Origin: Streptomyces halstedii
Lineage (GTDB): Bacteria > Actinomycetota > Actinomycetes > Streptomycetales > Streptomycetaceae
DNA length: 64,000 nucleotides
Direction of reading: 5' to 3'
NCBI GenBank assembly: GCA_000720535.1
Contig: JOAZ01000022.1
Span: 62,001-126,000, forward strand
The first letter of the stretch is position 1; every line of letters starts with the position of its first letter. Below the pieces are notes generated by a model. It ran no database searches, was not told where the DNA came from, and saw only the letters and a program-made list of their open reading frames with translations. The position numbers and the translations under genes were made by a program. Below, in pieces: positions 15,988-27,495 of the stretch.

Positions 15988-17193
15988 GTGAACGTGCTGG
16001 ACATCCTGCTGCTCGTCGGCGCCGTGTGGTTCGCGGTCATCGGCTACCGCCAGGGTTTCGTCGTCGGCATCCTGTCCGTCGTGGGGTTCCTGGGCGGCGG
16101 TGTGGCGGCCGTCTATCTGCTGCCGGTGATCTGGAACCGGATGACCGACGGGTCGGAGGTCTCGTCCACCGCGGCCATCGTCGCGGTGGTGATCGTGATC
16201 GTCTGCGCCTCCGTGGGCCAGGCCTTCACCACCCACCTGGGCAACCGGCTCCGCCGGTACATCACGTGGTCACCCGCGCGCGCTCTGGACGCCACCGGAG
16301 GCGCGCTGGTCAACGTGGTGGCCATGCTGCTGGTCGCCTGGCTGATCGGCCTGCTGCTGGCGGGTACCTCGCTGCCGACCCTCGGCAAGGCGGTCCGCAA
16401 CTCCTCGGTGCTGCTCGGCGTCTCCCGCGTCATGCCGAACGAGGCGTCCAACTGGTTCAGGGACTTCTCCTCCGTCCTCGCGCAGAACGGCTTCCCGCAG
16501 GTCTTCAGCCCCTTCGCCAACGAGCCCATCACCGAGGTCAGGCCCCCGGACCCGGCGCTGGCGGGCAGCCCCGTCGCCGCCCGTGCGAAGAAGTCCATCG
16601 TCAAGGTCGTCGGTACGGCACCGGGCTGCGGCAAGGTCCTCGAAGGGACCGGCTTCGTCTTCTCCGACCGGCGGGTCATGACCAACGCCCATGTGGTCGG
16701 AGGCGTCGACGAGCCCACCGTCCAGATCGGTGGCGAGGGCCGCCTCTACGACGCGAAGGTCGTCCTCTACGACTGGCAGCGCGACATCGCCGTACTGGAC
16801 GTCCCGGACCTCGACGCGAAGCCGCTGCGCTTCACCGACGCGGACGACGACGCGGAGAGCGGCGACAGCGCGATCGTCGCGGGCTTCCCGGAGAACGGCG
16901 CCTACGACGTACGCTCCGCCCGCATCCGTGGCCGCATCGACGCCGACGGCCCGGACATCTACCACCGGGGCACCGTGCGGCGCGACGTGTACTCGTTGTT
17001 CGCGACCGTGCGCCAGGGCAACTCCGGCGGACCGCTCCTCACCCCGGAGGGCAAGGTGTACGGCGTGGTGTTCGCCAAGTCCCTCGACGACCCGGACACG
17101 GGCTACGCGTTGACGGCCGACGAGATCCGTCAGGACATCGACCTGGGCAAGTCAGCGGTCCAGCAGGTCGACAGCCAGGGATGCGCGCTCTGA
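15988..17193 (+). CDS. MarP-like membrane serine protease (CvpA domain plus trypsin-like domain), 401 aa
   Basis: Integral membrane protease facing the outside; mycobacterial MarP (Rv3671c) is needed for acid and oxidative stress resistance and cleaves a peptidoglycan hydrolase. Four membrane segments (~3-20, 25-47, 62-78, 105-127) form the CvpA/colicin V-like domain. A linker precedes a chymotrypsin-fold domain with catalytic H235 (TNAHVV), D266 (RDIAVL) and S346 (GNSGGPL). C214 and C399 are placed like the redox-active disulphide of MarP. GTG start at 15988. It ends before a hairpin at 17251-17280. Confidence 0.92.
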   Translation: MNVLDILLLVGAVWFAVIGYRQGFVVGILSVVGFLGGGVAAVYLLPVIWNRMTDGSEVSSTAAIVAVVIVIVCASVGQAFTTHLGNRLRRYITWSPARALDATGGALVNVVAMLLVAWLIGLLLAGTSLPTLGKAVRNSSVLLGVSRVMPNEASNWFRDFSSVLAQNGFPQVFSPFANEPITEVRPPDPALAGSPVAARAKKSIVKVVGTAPGCGKVLEGTGFVFSDRRVMTNAHVVGGVDEPTVQIGGEGRLYDAKVVLYDWQRDIAVLDVPDLDAKPLRFTDADDDAESGDSAIVAGFPENGAYDVRSARIRGRIDADGPDIYHRGTVRRDVYSLFATVRQGNSGGPLLTPEGKVYGVVFAKSLDDPDTGYALTADEIRQDIDLGKSAVQQVDSQGCAL

Positions 17194-17250
17194 GCGGCGC
17201 CCCGTGCGCGTCCCGGGCCGGCCGTGTCCCCACCGCACGCACGTAGGAAC

Positions 17251-17280
17251 CGGGCCCCCTCGTACGTACGAGAGGGCCCG
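17251..17280 (+). terminator. hairpin downstream of the MarP-like gene
   Basis: CGGGCCCCCTCGTAC faces GTACGAGAGGGCCCG with a single mismatch, giving a near-palindromic 30-nt hairpin 57 nt after the protease stop. Confidence 0.65.
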
Positions 17281-17671
17281 GACCGTTCGGGAAGAGAGCC
17301 CCGGAGCGGCCGGGGCGATCGGGCGGCCGCTGCTCACGGGCGCCGGATCAGTGCGTCATGCCCTCATCCACGGGGATGGCGGAGCCGCGCCGAGAACCAT
17401 CGCGCCCGGCGGTGGAGAATGCGGGGAATGCCCAGCCGGAGATCATGGAAATCGCTCATATCGTGCACCCGGCTCCGGGAGCCGCCCCCCTCATGAATGC
17501 TCGGACCAGCAGGAGCGGTCGAGCGGCGGTTGCGTGCTGCGTCACTGAAGTCGCGCGTCCAGCCCATACCCCGACGTCTGCCCCTGACCCATGGTCGGTA
17601 ATCGTGAGGGAGTCAGCCAATTGGCTTATGCGCCAGGCAATTGGCGTTCGTCGGACGCGTGTTCGCTCAGA
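17281..17671. other. non-coding convergent spacer
   Basis: About 390 bp between the convergent MarP-like and epoxide hydrolase-like genes, beyond the hairpin. It is less GC-rich than the neighbours around 17560-17670, with a near-repeat CCAATTGGC/GCAATTGGC near 17620-17645. I find no convincing gene or RNA. Confidence 0.4.
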
Positions 17672-18652
17672 TCAGCGGTCGGGCTCAGGATCCTTGAGCC
17701 AGTTGACGAGTTCGGTCGAGAACCCAACCGGATCCTCCTCGTGGGGGAAGTGGCCCAGACCGTCGAAAAGTCGCCATCGGTACGGCGCTTCCACGTACTC
17801 GCCGGACCCCGCCGAACTCCGGGTGCGCATCGCCGGATCGAGTGAACCGTGCAGGTGCAGTGTGGGCACCCGCACCGGCCGCTTCATCCGCCGGTTGAAC
17901 TGGGCCCCGTCCGGACGCGCCAGGGAACGCACCAACCAGCGGTAGGGCTCGATCGAGCAGTGCGCCGTCGACGGGATGCACATGGCCCGCCGGTAGACGT
18001 CGACCGTCTTGTCGTCGGGGAAGTCCGGGGTACGCGGCCCCGACCAGTCCCGGATCAACCGCCCCACCAAGGCGGCGTCGTCCGCGACGAGCTGACGCTC
18101 CGGCACCCACGGCCGCTGGAATCCCCAGATGTGGGAGTTGGCCCGGGACTGCGCGAAGTCGGACAGCATCGAGGAGCGCCAGCGCCGTGGGTGCGGCATC
18201 GACGACACCACGAGCCGGCGGACCAGCTTCGGCCGCATCACGGCGGCGGTCCAGGCGAGATAGCCGCCCATGTCGTGCCCGACCAGCGCCGCGTCCGGCT
18301 CGCCCAGCGACCGGATCACACCGGTGACGTCCAGCGCCAGGTTGGCGGGGTCGTAGCCCCGGGGCGTGCGGTCGCTGCCGCCCACCCCGCGCAGGTCCAT
18401 CGCGACCGCGCGGTACCCGGCGTCGGCCAGGGCGGTCAGTTGGTGGCGCCAGGTCCACCAGAACTGCGGGAAGCCGTGCAGCAACAGAACCAATGGCCCG
18501 TCGCCGAGCTCCGCGATGTGGAAGCGGGCGCCGTTCGCCGCCACGTCGCGGTGGGTCCAGGGACCCTCGATGCGTACGGGCCCGCCGGTGCCTGCGGCCG
18601 GGCCGAGCGGTCCGACGGGGCCGGGAGAAGCGCTGTGATCGGGGTCGGTCAT
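17672..18652 (-). CDS. alpha/beta hydrolase, epoxide hydrolase-like, 326 aa
   Basis: Soluble alpha/beta-hydrolase. HGFPQFW (59-65) forms the oxyanion region, and the nucleophile elbow GHDMGG (125-130) carries Asp127. That is the pattern of epoxide hydrolases and haloalkane dehalogenases rather than esterases, which have Ser. The catalytic His is in GLGHFPHEEDP near the C-terminus. A cap domain with WGFQRPWVPERQL lies between. The start at 18652 overlaps the stop of the holin-like gene (ATGA). The substrate is unknown. Mycobacteria have ephE at the same place beside marP. Confidence 0.9.
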   Translation of the reverse strand: MTDPDHSASPGPVGPLGPAAGTGGPVRIEGPWTHRDVAANGARFHIAELGDGPLVLLLHGFPQFWWTWRHQLTALADAGYRAVAMDLRGVGGSDRTPRGYDPANLALDVTGVIRSLGEPDAALVGHDMGGYLAWTAAVMRPKLVRRLVVSSMPHPRRWRSSMLSDFAQSRANSHIWGFQRPWVPERQLVADDAALVGRLIRDWSGPRTPDFPDDKTVDVYRRAMCIPSTAHCSIEPYRWLVRSLARPDGAQFNRRMKRPVRVPTLHLHGSLDPAMRTRSSAGSGEYVEAPYRWRLFDGLGHFPHEEDPVGFSTELVNWLKDPEPDR

Positions 18653-19173
18653 GTGGACGAGCGTGCCACAGCGGACGCCTTGTCCTGAACCGGACGGTTC
18701 TCGATGGCCTTGTCCGGGAGTGTGCTGCCGCCCCGGTCCAGCTCGCCCGCCAGGGTGGCGCGGGGGTGGGGCTTGACGCCCTGGAGGACGGAGGCGGTCT
18801 GCTTGGCCGAGGCGATGGACTTCTGCGGCGGCTTGACCTTCTTGAGCTTGGCGACCCCGAAGAGGCCGATCAGGAGGGCCAGCAGGGTGAACGCTCCCCA
18901 CACGATCAGGAACGACCAGGCGAGCCCCAGACCGAGGTTGTGGATGCCGTAGGCCGCCGCGAAGCTCAGCATCGGGAGCGAGAAGAGCAGCAGCACACCG
19001 GCGACGATGGCCGAAGTACTCCCGATCACGCCCCGCTTGACGTCCTGGCGCATCTCGGCCTTGGCCAGGGCGATCTCGTCGTGCACGAGCGCCGACATCT
19101 CGGCCGTGGCTGACGCGAACAGCTGACCGAGGCTGCGGTCGGTGCTGCCCGGGTAGTTGCTGGGGTCGCTCAT
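18649..19173 (-). CDS. phage holin-superfamily membrane protein (DUF1469-like), 174 aa
   Basis: Small membrane protein with two hydrophobic helices (~51-77 and ~83-106) joined by a short turn, a charged N-terminus with DEIALAKAEM and a soluble tail rich in Lys and Ser. It matches the 'actinobacterial holin superfamily III' pattern, which in non-phage contexts is a conserved membrane protein of unknown role. It lies between nhaA and the hydrolase in one leftward transcription unit (39 nt after nhaA, 4-nt overlap with the hydrolase). The homologue at Rv3669 has the same neighbour. No lysis role should be inferred. Confidence 0.82.
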   Translation of the reverse strand: MSDPSNYPGSTDRSLGQLFASATAEMSALVHDEIALAKAEMRQDVKRGVIGSTSAIVAGVLLLFSLPMLSFAAAYGIHNLGLGLAWSFLIVWGAFTLLALLIGLFGVAKLKKVKPPQKSIASAKQTASVLQGVKPHPRATLAGELDRGGSTLPDKAIENRPVQDKASAVARSST

Positions 19174-19212
19174 CCCTGACTCCCTCTCCTCATCCGTACA
19201 TCCGATGTCCGA

Positions 19213-20613
19213 TCATGCCGGACTGTCGGGCTTGCTGCGCGCTGCCCCCGCCTCTTCGGCAAGGCGTCGGTGCTCGGCCGCCTTCTCCTCGTGGATCGCG
19301 GCCATGCGGCGGTGGTACTCGGGGTCGTCCTGTTCGTAGACGTCGGGGACGCCCGAGGCGTCCTCGTCGAGTTCCTCCTCCTCCGACAGTGCTCTGTATC
19401 TCCGTACCCGGAGTCGCAGCAGTACACCGGAGAGTGCGGCGGCGATCAGCGAACCGATCAGGACGGCGGCCTTGATCTCGTTGACCGTGTCCTCGTCCCC
19501 CGCGAAGGCGAGCTCCCCGATGAGGAGCGAGACGGTGAAGCCGATCCCGGCCAGTGTGGCGACGGCGAAGAGGTCGGCCCAGGCCAGCTCCTTGTTCAGT
19601 TCCGCCTTGGTGAACCGGGTGACGAGCCAGGTGCCGCCGAAGATGCCGAGGGTCTTGCCCGCCACCAGGCCGAGGACCACCCCGAGCGTCTCGGGGCGGG
19701 TGAACACACCTGCCAGGGCCTCGCCCTTGAGTGTGACGCCGGCCGCGAACAACGCGAACAGCGGCACCGCGACGCCGGCCGACAGGGGGCGCACCAGGTG
19801 CTCCAGGCGCTCACCGGGGGACTGGACCTCCCCTTCCCGCCTGGTGCAGCGGAGCATGAGCCCCATGGCCACACCGGCGATGGTGGCGTGGACACCGCTG
19901 TTGTACATGAGGCCCCAGATCACCAGGGCGAGCGGTACGTAGACGTACCAGCCCCGGACACCGGCGCGCAGCAGTACGTAGAAGACGACGAGCCCGGCGA
20001 AGGCGCCTCCCAGGGCCAGGAAGTCGAGGGAGTCGGTGAAGAAGACCGCGATGATCAGGATCGCGAACAGGTCGTCGACGACGGCGAGTGTCAGCAGGAA
20101 CGCGCGCAGCGCGGACGGCAGCGATGTCCCGATGACCGCGAGGACGGCGAGGGCGAACGCGATGTCGGTGGCCGTGGGCACGGCCCAGCCGGACGTCGAA
20201 CCGTTGCCCAGGACGACGGTCAGGGTGTAGACCAGCGCGGGTGCCACCATGCCGCACAGGGCGGCCGCCACGGGCAGGACGGCCGCCTTGGGGTCGCGGA
20301 GTTCGCCCGCGACGAGTTCGCGTTTGAGTTCGACGCCCGCGACGAAGAAGAAGACGGCGAGCAGTCCGTCGGCGGCCCAGTGGGCCACGGAGAGGTTCAG
20401 GCCCAGCGCCTCGGGGCCGAGGTGGAAGTGGCTCACGGCCGCGTAACCGGAGCCGTTGGTGTTCGCCCAGACCAGAGCGGCGATGGCGGCGACCAGCAGG
20501 ATGACCCCGCCGACCGTCTCCGTGCGCAGGGCGTCCGTGACGTAGGTGCGCTCCGGCAACGGGAGACGGCCCAGCAGAGTGCGGCGGGGGGAAGGCGGAA
20601 GGGGCGCGGCCAC
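19213..20613 (-). CDS. nhaA: Na+/H+ antiporter NhaA, 466 aa
   Basis: Electrogenic exchanger that expels Na+ or Li+ and brings in H+. About 11-12 membrane segments are visible from residue ~33. The ion-binding pair of aspartates is in LAVVDDLFAILIIA, and the NhaA-typical FFFVAGVELKRELVAGEL and NSGVHATIAGVAMGL are present. A ~65-residue cytoplasmic tail is rich in Glu, Ala and Arg (EEEELDEDASG...) and longer than in E. coli NhaA (388 aa). It heads the leftward unit nhaA - holin-like - hydrolase. Confidence 0.94.
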   Translation of the reverse strand: MAAPLPPSPRRTLLGRLPLPERTYVTDALRTETVGGVILLVAAIAALVWANTNGSGYAAVSHFHLGPEALGLNLSVAHWAADGLLAVFFFVAGVELKRELVAGELRDPKAAVLPVAAALCGMVAPALVYTLTVVLGNGSTSGWAVPTATDIAFALAVLAVIGTSLPSALRAFLLTLAVVDDLFAILIIAVFFTDSLDFLALGGAFAGLVVFYVLLRAGVRGWYVYVPLALVIWGLMYNSGVHATIAGVAMGLMLRCTRREGEVQSPGERLEHLVRPLSAGVAVPLFALFAAGVTLKGEALAGVFTRPETLGVVLGLVAGKTLGIFGGTWLVTRFTKAELNKELAWADLFAVATLAGIGFTVSLLIGELAFAGDEDTVNEIKAAVLIGSLIAAALSGVLLRLRVRRYRALSEEEELDEDASGVPDVYEQDDPEYHRRMAAIHEEKAAEHRRLAEEAGAARSKPDSPA

Positions 20614-20919
20614 GAGGGGGACCTCCGGAGGGGATACGGCAGCGATGGCATGGCGAATGCACGTGCCGACCAGACTTCCCGGCGCCCCTGTGGAGATGTC
20701 GTATGCAGTTGTCGCTGAGTGCCGACGTGGTCCGCCGACGAAGTCTCCACTCTACCCGGGGCACCCGGAACGGTATCCGGATCCGGTGCCCCTCGCCCGC
20801 GACGTGCCCGGCGCCACACCCGACGGCCCCCGGCGCCCCGCGGACGGCGTACCCCCGCCCGGCACGGGACCCGCGTCCGGTCCGCGTGCGGGTCCGCATC
20901 CGGGCCCCGGAGGGCCCGA
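20614..20919. other. intergenic region upstream of nhaA
   Basis: Holds the nhaA promoter region and is otherwise a very GC-rich stretch (20800-20910) with short CCCGG/GGGCC repeats. No gene could be supported. Confidence 0.4.
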
Positions 20920-20949
20920 AGGGGCACCCGGTCATGTCCGGGTGCCCCT
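20920..20949 (-). terminator. terminator of acsA
   Basis: AGGGGCACCCGG (20920-20931) pairs exactly with 20938-20949 around TCATGT, 68 nt past the leftward acsA stop. Confidence 0.75.
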
Positions 20950-21016
20950 CACCGCCGCCGGGCAGCGGGCTCTCTTCGCGGTACGGCAGGCCCGCTGACC
21001 GGCTTCGGACCCGGCC

Positions 21017-22975
<1,959 letters not shown>

Positions 22976-23227
22976 TGTCCCGTCTCCCCCCTCAGCAGAT
23001 CGGTCAGGCTTTCGTTGCTCACGACATCTCCCATTCCCAGGGTGTCCGTTGTGTCCAGGGGGACAGCTCATCAGGCCGTGGGCCACGTGACAAGTGTCTT
23101 CCAGGAATTGGTTTAGACCTGTGTTTCGTGTATGGGGGCACGCGTCCCGCTCCCGTTGCCGCACGCGTGTGCCGCGGAAGCGGGACCACAAGGTCTCACG
23201 GACAAGGGGCGTGAGAGGTTCAGGCCG

Positions 23228-25843
23228 TCAGGCGCCCACGGCCGCGTCGCCGACCGGCCGGCTTGCTCCGGTGCCTGCCCGGCCCGCCCGGCCGGCCTCA
23301 TACAAACCCTCCGGACCCGTGCCGGGACCCGTGCCGGGACCCGTGCCGGGACCCGTGCCGGGACCCGTGCCGGGACCCGTGCCGGGACCCGTGCCGGGAC
23401 CCGTGCCGGGTGCGGGCCGGTCACCAGGGGCGACCCGAACGAAGACCTCGTCGGGCCCCGTCCCGGAACTGGCACCCTCGGTCAGCAGGTACGCCTGTGC
23501 CTCGCCGACGTGGAAGTACATGCCGTGCAGTCGCAACGTGCCGGCGGCGACCCTGCGCGCGACCGAGTCGTGCTCCCGCAGATGCTCCAACTGCTGGACC
23601 ACATTGGTCAGGCAGAGCTGCTCCACCGCATCGGTGGGCAACCGGCCGGAGATGCGTGCCCAGGAGTGATGGCGCGACTTCATACGTTCAAGGCTCGGCA
23701 GGCCATGTCGGAGCCATCGCCACATCGGGGTCTCCGGGGCCGTGGGCGCGCCGCCGAGGAGTGCCTGCATGGCCCCGCAGCCGGAGTGTCCGCAGATGGT
23801 GATCGACTCGACCTCCAGCACGTCCACCGCGTATTCGATGGCGGCGGCCACCGAATCGTCCGTACCGGATACGCTCCCGGCCTTCGGCGGGGGCACGAGA
23901 TTGCCGACGTTCCGTACGGTGAAGAGGTCGCCGGGCCCGCTTGCGGTGATCATGCTCGTCACCAGCCGGGAGTCGGCGCAGGTGAGGAAGAGCTGGGAGG
24001 GGCGCTGCCCCTCTGCGGCCAGCCGTGCCAGCTCTTCGCGGACCAAGGGCGCCGTGGTGCGCTGAAAAGAGCTGAGGCCGTTGAGCAACCGGTGGACGAC
24101 CGGCTGATCCTCCGAGGCGGCCGCGTAGACGCTCGGTGTGTCGGCGGTCCCGGAGGCCGATGGGGGCGGGGCGGTGGGGATGGTCCGGTCGTGGCACTGG
24201 TGGTTGCGCCAGGGGGTCCAGGGGCGGCAGCAGGAGTGGGCCGTCGACGTCGGCTCGGCGATTCTGCCGCCGGAGCGCCCTGTGACCTCGACGCGACCGC
24301 CCAGTGTGGTCTGCGAGGCGCACCAGCCCTGGATCGTTTCGTACGCGGCGTGGTCCATGAAGGAACCGTCCAACTCCACGGTCACCTCCGCCCCTTGCGG
24401 CAGTCGGCCAAGCATCCTGCTGAGCCGCGGTACGGCGAGGAAGGTGAGCTGTCCGCGGGCCGTAACGACGTGCCGGCCGTCCCGCTGGGACACGGTGATC
24501 CGGGTGCGGGCCAGCCGGTGGAGGGCCAGGGCCATCGCCACGACGATGCCGATCGCCACCCCCATGAGCACCCCGGCGAGGAGTACGCCGACGATCGTGG
24601 CCGCGTAGACCGGGAACTCACGGTGCTTGTGGACCTGGCGGATGTGGGCGAAGTTGACCATCTGGATGCCGACGACCATCACCAGCGCGGCGAGCGCGGC
24701 CAACGGAATGCGTTCGAGCGCGCCGACCAGCAGCAGCGCGGCCAGGAGGACCCAGACACCGTGCAGCACCGTGGCCGCGCGACTCGTCGCCCCGGCACGG
24801 ACGTTGGCCGAACTGCGGACCGCCCCACCGGACACGGGGAGCCCGCCGAGCAGCCCCGACAGCGAGTTGGCCACACCCTGTGCCCGTAGCTCCCGGTCGA
24901 GGTCGGAGCGCTTGGCGGGGGGCGTCGGAGCGGGGCGGTCCTTGGGCGGAGCGGCCGCACGGTCGGCCGCCAGTTTGTCCACGGCGACAGCGGCGAGCAG
25001 CGACTCCAGGCTGGCCACGAGCATGACGGTGAACACGGCCGTGGCCAGCGCGGTGACTGGGCCGTGCGGCATCTCGGGCAAGGCGTGAGACCGCCAGGAG
25101 GGGAGCTCGACCCGGGCGATGCCCGGTGCGACGGCAGCGGCCACGGCCGTCGCGATCGCCACGGCCGCGAGCGCGGCGGGAAGGCGGCCGAGGCCGGCAC
25201 CGGCCCGTCCGGGCAGCCTCGGCCACAGGACGAGAAGGATGATGGTCAACGCGCCGATCGCTGGCGCGGCCGGGCTGAAATGCTCGAACTGGTCGGGCAG
25301 AGCCAGGGCGTTGCCGAGTGCGGAACTCCGCGGTGAGCCGCCGAGCACGATGTGCAGTTGGGCGAGCGCGATGGCCACCCCGATGCCCGCGAGGGTGCCG
25401 TGCACGATGGCCGGACTGACGGCGAGCGCGGCGCGGGCGGCTCGCAGAGAGCCGAGCAGGATCTGCAGGAGTCCGGCGGCGATGGTGATCGCGCACGTGG
25501 TGCGCCAGCCGTAGAGCTGGATCAACTCGGCTGTCACCACGGTCAGTCCGGCTGAGGGACCGCTGACCTGAAGAGGGACACCGCCGAGCAGGCCGACGAC
25601 GATACCGCCGATGACAGCGGCGACCAGGCCGGCTGCCAGCGGGGCGTCCATGGCGACGGCGAGGCCCAGGGACATGGGGACCGCGATCAGGAAGACCGTG
25701 ATCGACGCGGACAGGTCGGTGCCTGAGAGGCGGTATCGGCGGCCGCCTGGTGGCGGCGGGCTGTGTGGACGCTTGAAACCCGAGGCGCGCGAAGGGCGCC
25801 AATTGCGGGAGTGGTCGTGGCGAGTAGGGGCGCAGGAAGGCAT
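23228..25843 (-). CDS. SulP-family anion transporter fused to a beta-carbonic anhydrase, 871 aa
   Basis: N-terminal SulP permease (residues ~40-440, about 11 membrane helices, with VSGPSAGLTVVTAE and LLGGLPVSGGAVRSSANVRAG), a STAS-like domain (~445-520), a linker, and a beta-class carbonic anhydrase. The anhydrase zinc ligands are C622, H686 and C689, and D624-x-R626 forms the catalytic dyad. The fusion suggests bicarbonate uptake coupled to CO2/HCO3- interconversion at the membrane, as proposed for Rv3273-type proteins. The C-terminus carries eight GTGP units (~812-845), encoded by a 12-bp tandem repeat, then an Ala/Gly/Arg-rich end. The ATG at 25843 has GGAGGAGA upstream. Confidence 0.92.
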   Translation of the reverse strand: MPSCAPTRHDHSRNWRPSRASGFKRPHSPPPPGGRRYRLSGTDLSASITVFLIAVPMSLGLAVAMDAPLAAGLVAAVIGGIVVGLLGGVPLQVSGPSAGLTVVTAELIQLYGWRTTCAITIAAGLLQILLGSLRAARAALAVSPAIVHGTLAGIGVAIALAQLHIVLGGSPRSSALGNALALPDQFEHFSPAAPAIGALTIILLVLWPRLPGRAGAGLGRLPAALAAVAIATAVAAAVAPGIARVELPSWRSHALPEMPHGPVTALATAVFTVMLVASLESLLAAVAVDKLAADRAAAPPKDRPAPTPPAKRSDLDRELRAQGVANSLSGLLGGLPVSGGAVRSSANVRAGATSRAATVLHGVWVLLAALLLVGALERIPLAALAALVMVVGIQMVNFAHIRQVHKHREFPVYAATIVGVLLAGVLMGVAIGIVVAMALALHRLARTRITVSQRDGRHVVTARGQLTFLAVPRLSRMLGRLPQGAEVTVELDGSFMDHAAYETIQGWCASQTTLGGRVEVTGRSGGRIAEPTSTAHSCCRPWTPWRNHQCHDRTIPTAPPPSASGTADTPSVYAAASEDQPVVHRLLNGLSSFQRTTAPLVREELARLAAEGQRPSQLFLTCADSRLVTSMITASGPGDLFTVRNVGNLVPPPKAGSVSGTDDSVAAAIEYAVDVLEVESITICGHSGCGAMQALLGGAPTAPETPMWRWLRHGLPSLERMKSRHHSWARISGRLPTDAVEQLCLTNVVQQLEHLREHDSVARRVAAGTLRLHGMYFHVGEAQAYLLTEGASSGTGPDEVFVRVAPGDRPAPGTGPGTGPGTGPGTGPGTGPGTGPGTGPGTGPEGLYEAGRAGRAGTGASRPVGDAAVGA
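23317..23412. repeat. 12-bp tandem repeat, 8 copies, inside the SulP-CA gene
   Basis: Eight head-to-tail units of CCGTGCCGGGAC (plus strand) with a changed last unit. The unit length is a multiple of three, so copy changes keep the frame and lengthen or shorten the GTGP tail. It is typical of slippage-prone minisatellites. Confidence 0.95.
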
Positions 25844-26125
25844 GTTCCCGTCTCCTCCGGGGCAGCGCGGTCGCGGAATGTAGGAAACGCGGCCGTGGGT
25901 CGGCGTGCAACGGTGGGATTAACTCAACTCTTGGTAAACGAATCGTAATGGTGAGTAAAGGGAAGTGTCCATGCTTTCGAGCAAATAGCGGATCAGCTCA
26001 CTCGTCTCAGTGAATAAGCAGTTTTTCATCACGCTTGTCGTACTAATCACTCGCTCTCCGTGCGACCTTGACCGCGCCGTGTCGGCACTGCAACGCACGA
26101 AATCCTGCGAGGAAGAGGTGGACGG
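25844..26125. promoter_or_regulatory. divergent promoter region, AT-rich for this genome
   Basis: 282 bp between the SulP-CA gene and the deacetylase lipoprotein. The part from 25918 to 26050 is conspicuously AT-rich (GATTAACTCAACTC, GTAAACGAATCGTAATGG), which fits promoter DNA. I cannot place -35/-10 pairs with confidence. Confidence 0.45.
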
Positions 26126-27436
26126 ATGATGGCCGCCACGAAGAGGATCGCCCTGGGGGCCGTGGTCACGGCGCTGGTCGCGGGGCTGGCGGGCTGCTCG
26201 AATTCCGGTACGGAGGCCGGTGGCCCCGGAACCGGGAAGAAGACCGCGCCCGGTGGCGAGGAGCGGTCCCCGGCCGCGGCGCCCAAGGGCGCGGTCAAGC
26301 TCATCGGCGACGGTTCCACCGCGTTCACCGGAGCTCAGCCCAAGCTTCCGGTGGCCAAGAAGTTGAAGCCCGGACAGAAGCCGCCGCAATTCGTGGTGTT
26401 CTCCTGGGACGGTGCCGGAGAGGACAGTCAGAAGCTCTTCTCACACTTCCGTGAAGTCGCGAAGAAGTACGACGCGAACATGACGTACTTCCTCAGCGGT
26501 GTCTATCTTCTGCCGGAAGAGAAGAAGGCGCTCTACGACCCGCCCCAGCACTCGGCAGGCCGGTCCGACATCGGCTTCAACGACGCGGAGGGCATCCACA
26601 ACACCCTGACGGAGCTTCGTGCCGCCTGGCTGGACGGCAACGAGATCGGGACCCACTTCAACGGCCATTTCTGCGGACCGGACGGAGGCGTCGGCACCTG
26701 GTCGGTCGAGGAGTGGAAGAGCGAGATCAGCCAGGCCAAGTCCTTCGTGCAGAACTGGAAGACGAACACCCCCACCCTCAAGGGCGAAGCGCCACTGCCC
26801 TTCGACTACGACAAGGAACTGGTCGGAGCGCGCACCCCCTGCCTGGAAGGGCAGAAGAACATGATCGCCGCAGCGCGGACGATGGGGTTCCGCTACGACT
26901 CGAGCGGGGTCCGCGACCAGGTGTGGCCCAAGAAGAAGGGCGGCCTCTGGGATCTCTCCATGCAACTCGTTCCGGTGCCGGGCCGCGATTTCGAGACTCT
27001 CTCGATGGACTACAACTTCATGTTCAACCAGTCCGGGACGACCCAGGGAGACCCTGACCAGCACGCCTACTGGGGCAATCAGATGAGGGACGGGCTCCTC
27101 CAGGCGTTCGACCGCGCGTACAACGGAAACCGCGCGCCCCTCATCATCGGCAACCACTTCGAATCCTGGAACGGCGGCACCTACATGCGCGCGATCGAGG
27201 AGACGATCAAAAAGGTGTGCGTCCAGAAGGAGGTGCGCTGCGTCTCCTTCCGGCAACTCGCCGACTGGCTGGACGCGCAGGACCCCGCGATGCTCGCCGA
27301 CCTCGGCACACTGAAGGTGGGCCAGAAGCCCGAGCAGGGCTGGCCCGCCTTCCTCGGGGCCACTCAGGGCAAGGCGACGAGCAGCCCCGTACCCGCCGGG
27401 CCTTCGGGTGAGGCGGCGGACCGGAGCGCGAAGTAG
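26126..27436 (+). CDS. polysaccharide deacetylase-like lipoprotein, 436 aa
   Basis: Secreted, lipid-anchored protein: basic start, hydrophobic stretch, and lipobox LAGC with C24. A disordered Gly/Pro/Lys linker (~25-70) precedes a NodB/CE4-like domain. Metal-site remnants are visible: FSWDGAGED (where classical enzymes have TFDDG) and GTHFNGHFC (H-x3-H). The ending (LADWLDAQDPAMLADL) is typical of the fold's last helix. A role in trimming surface glycans or peptidoglycan is plausible; loss of one motif-1 Asp makes activity uncertain. The second ATG (26129) could equally be the start. No operon partner. Confidence 0.85.
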   Translation: MMAATKRIALGAVVTALVAGLAGCSNSGTEAGGPGTGKKTAPGGEERSPAAAPKGAVKLIGDGSTAFTGAQPKLPVAKKLKPGQKPPQFVVFSWDGAGEDSQKLFSHFREVAKKYDANMTYFLSGVYLLPEEKKALYDPPQHSAGRSDIGFNDAEGIHNTLTELRAAWLDGNEIGTHFNGHFCGPDGGVGTWSVEEWKSEISQAKSFVQNWKTNTPTLKGEAPLPFDYDKELVGARTPCLEGQKNMIAAARTMGFRYDSSGVRDQVWPKKKGGLWDLSMQLVPVPGRDFETLSMDYNFMFNQSGTTQGDPDQHAYWGNQMRDGLLQAFDRAYNGNRAPLIIGNHFESWNGGTYMRAIEETIKKVCVQKEVRCVSFRQLADWLDAQDPAMLADLGTLKVGQKPEQGWPAFLGATQGKATSSPVPAGPSGEAADRSAK

Positions 27437-27495
27437 CACCGGCACCGCCGGGTTCCGGTGCCCACCGGCGCGCGACCGGGGAGTGCGCCTGCCCG

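Noticed and set aside
18649..19173. Holin-like gene as a sign of a prophage
   Set aside because: Neighbours are core genes and mycobacteria have a homologue at the same place; no other phage genes nearby.
23317..23412. Regular repeat as a possible CRISPR array
   Set aside because: Units are 12 bp, head-to-tail with no spacers, and lie in the coding frame of the SulP-CA gene.
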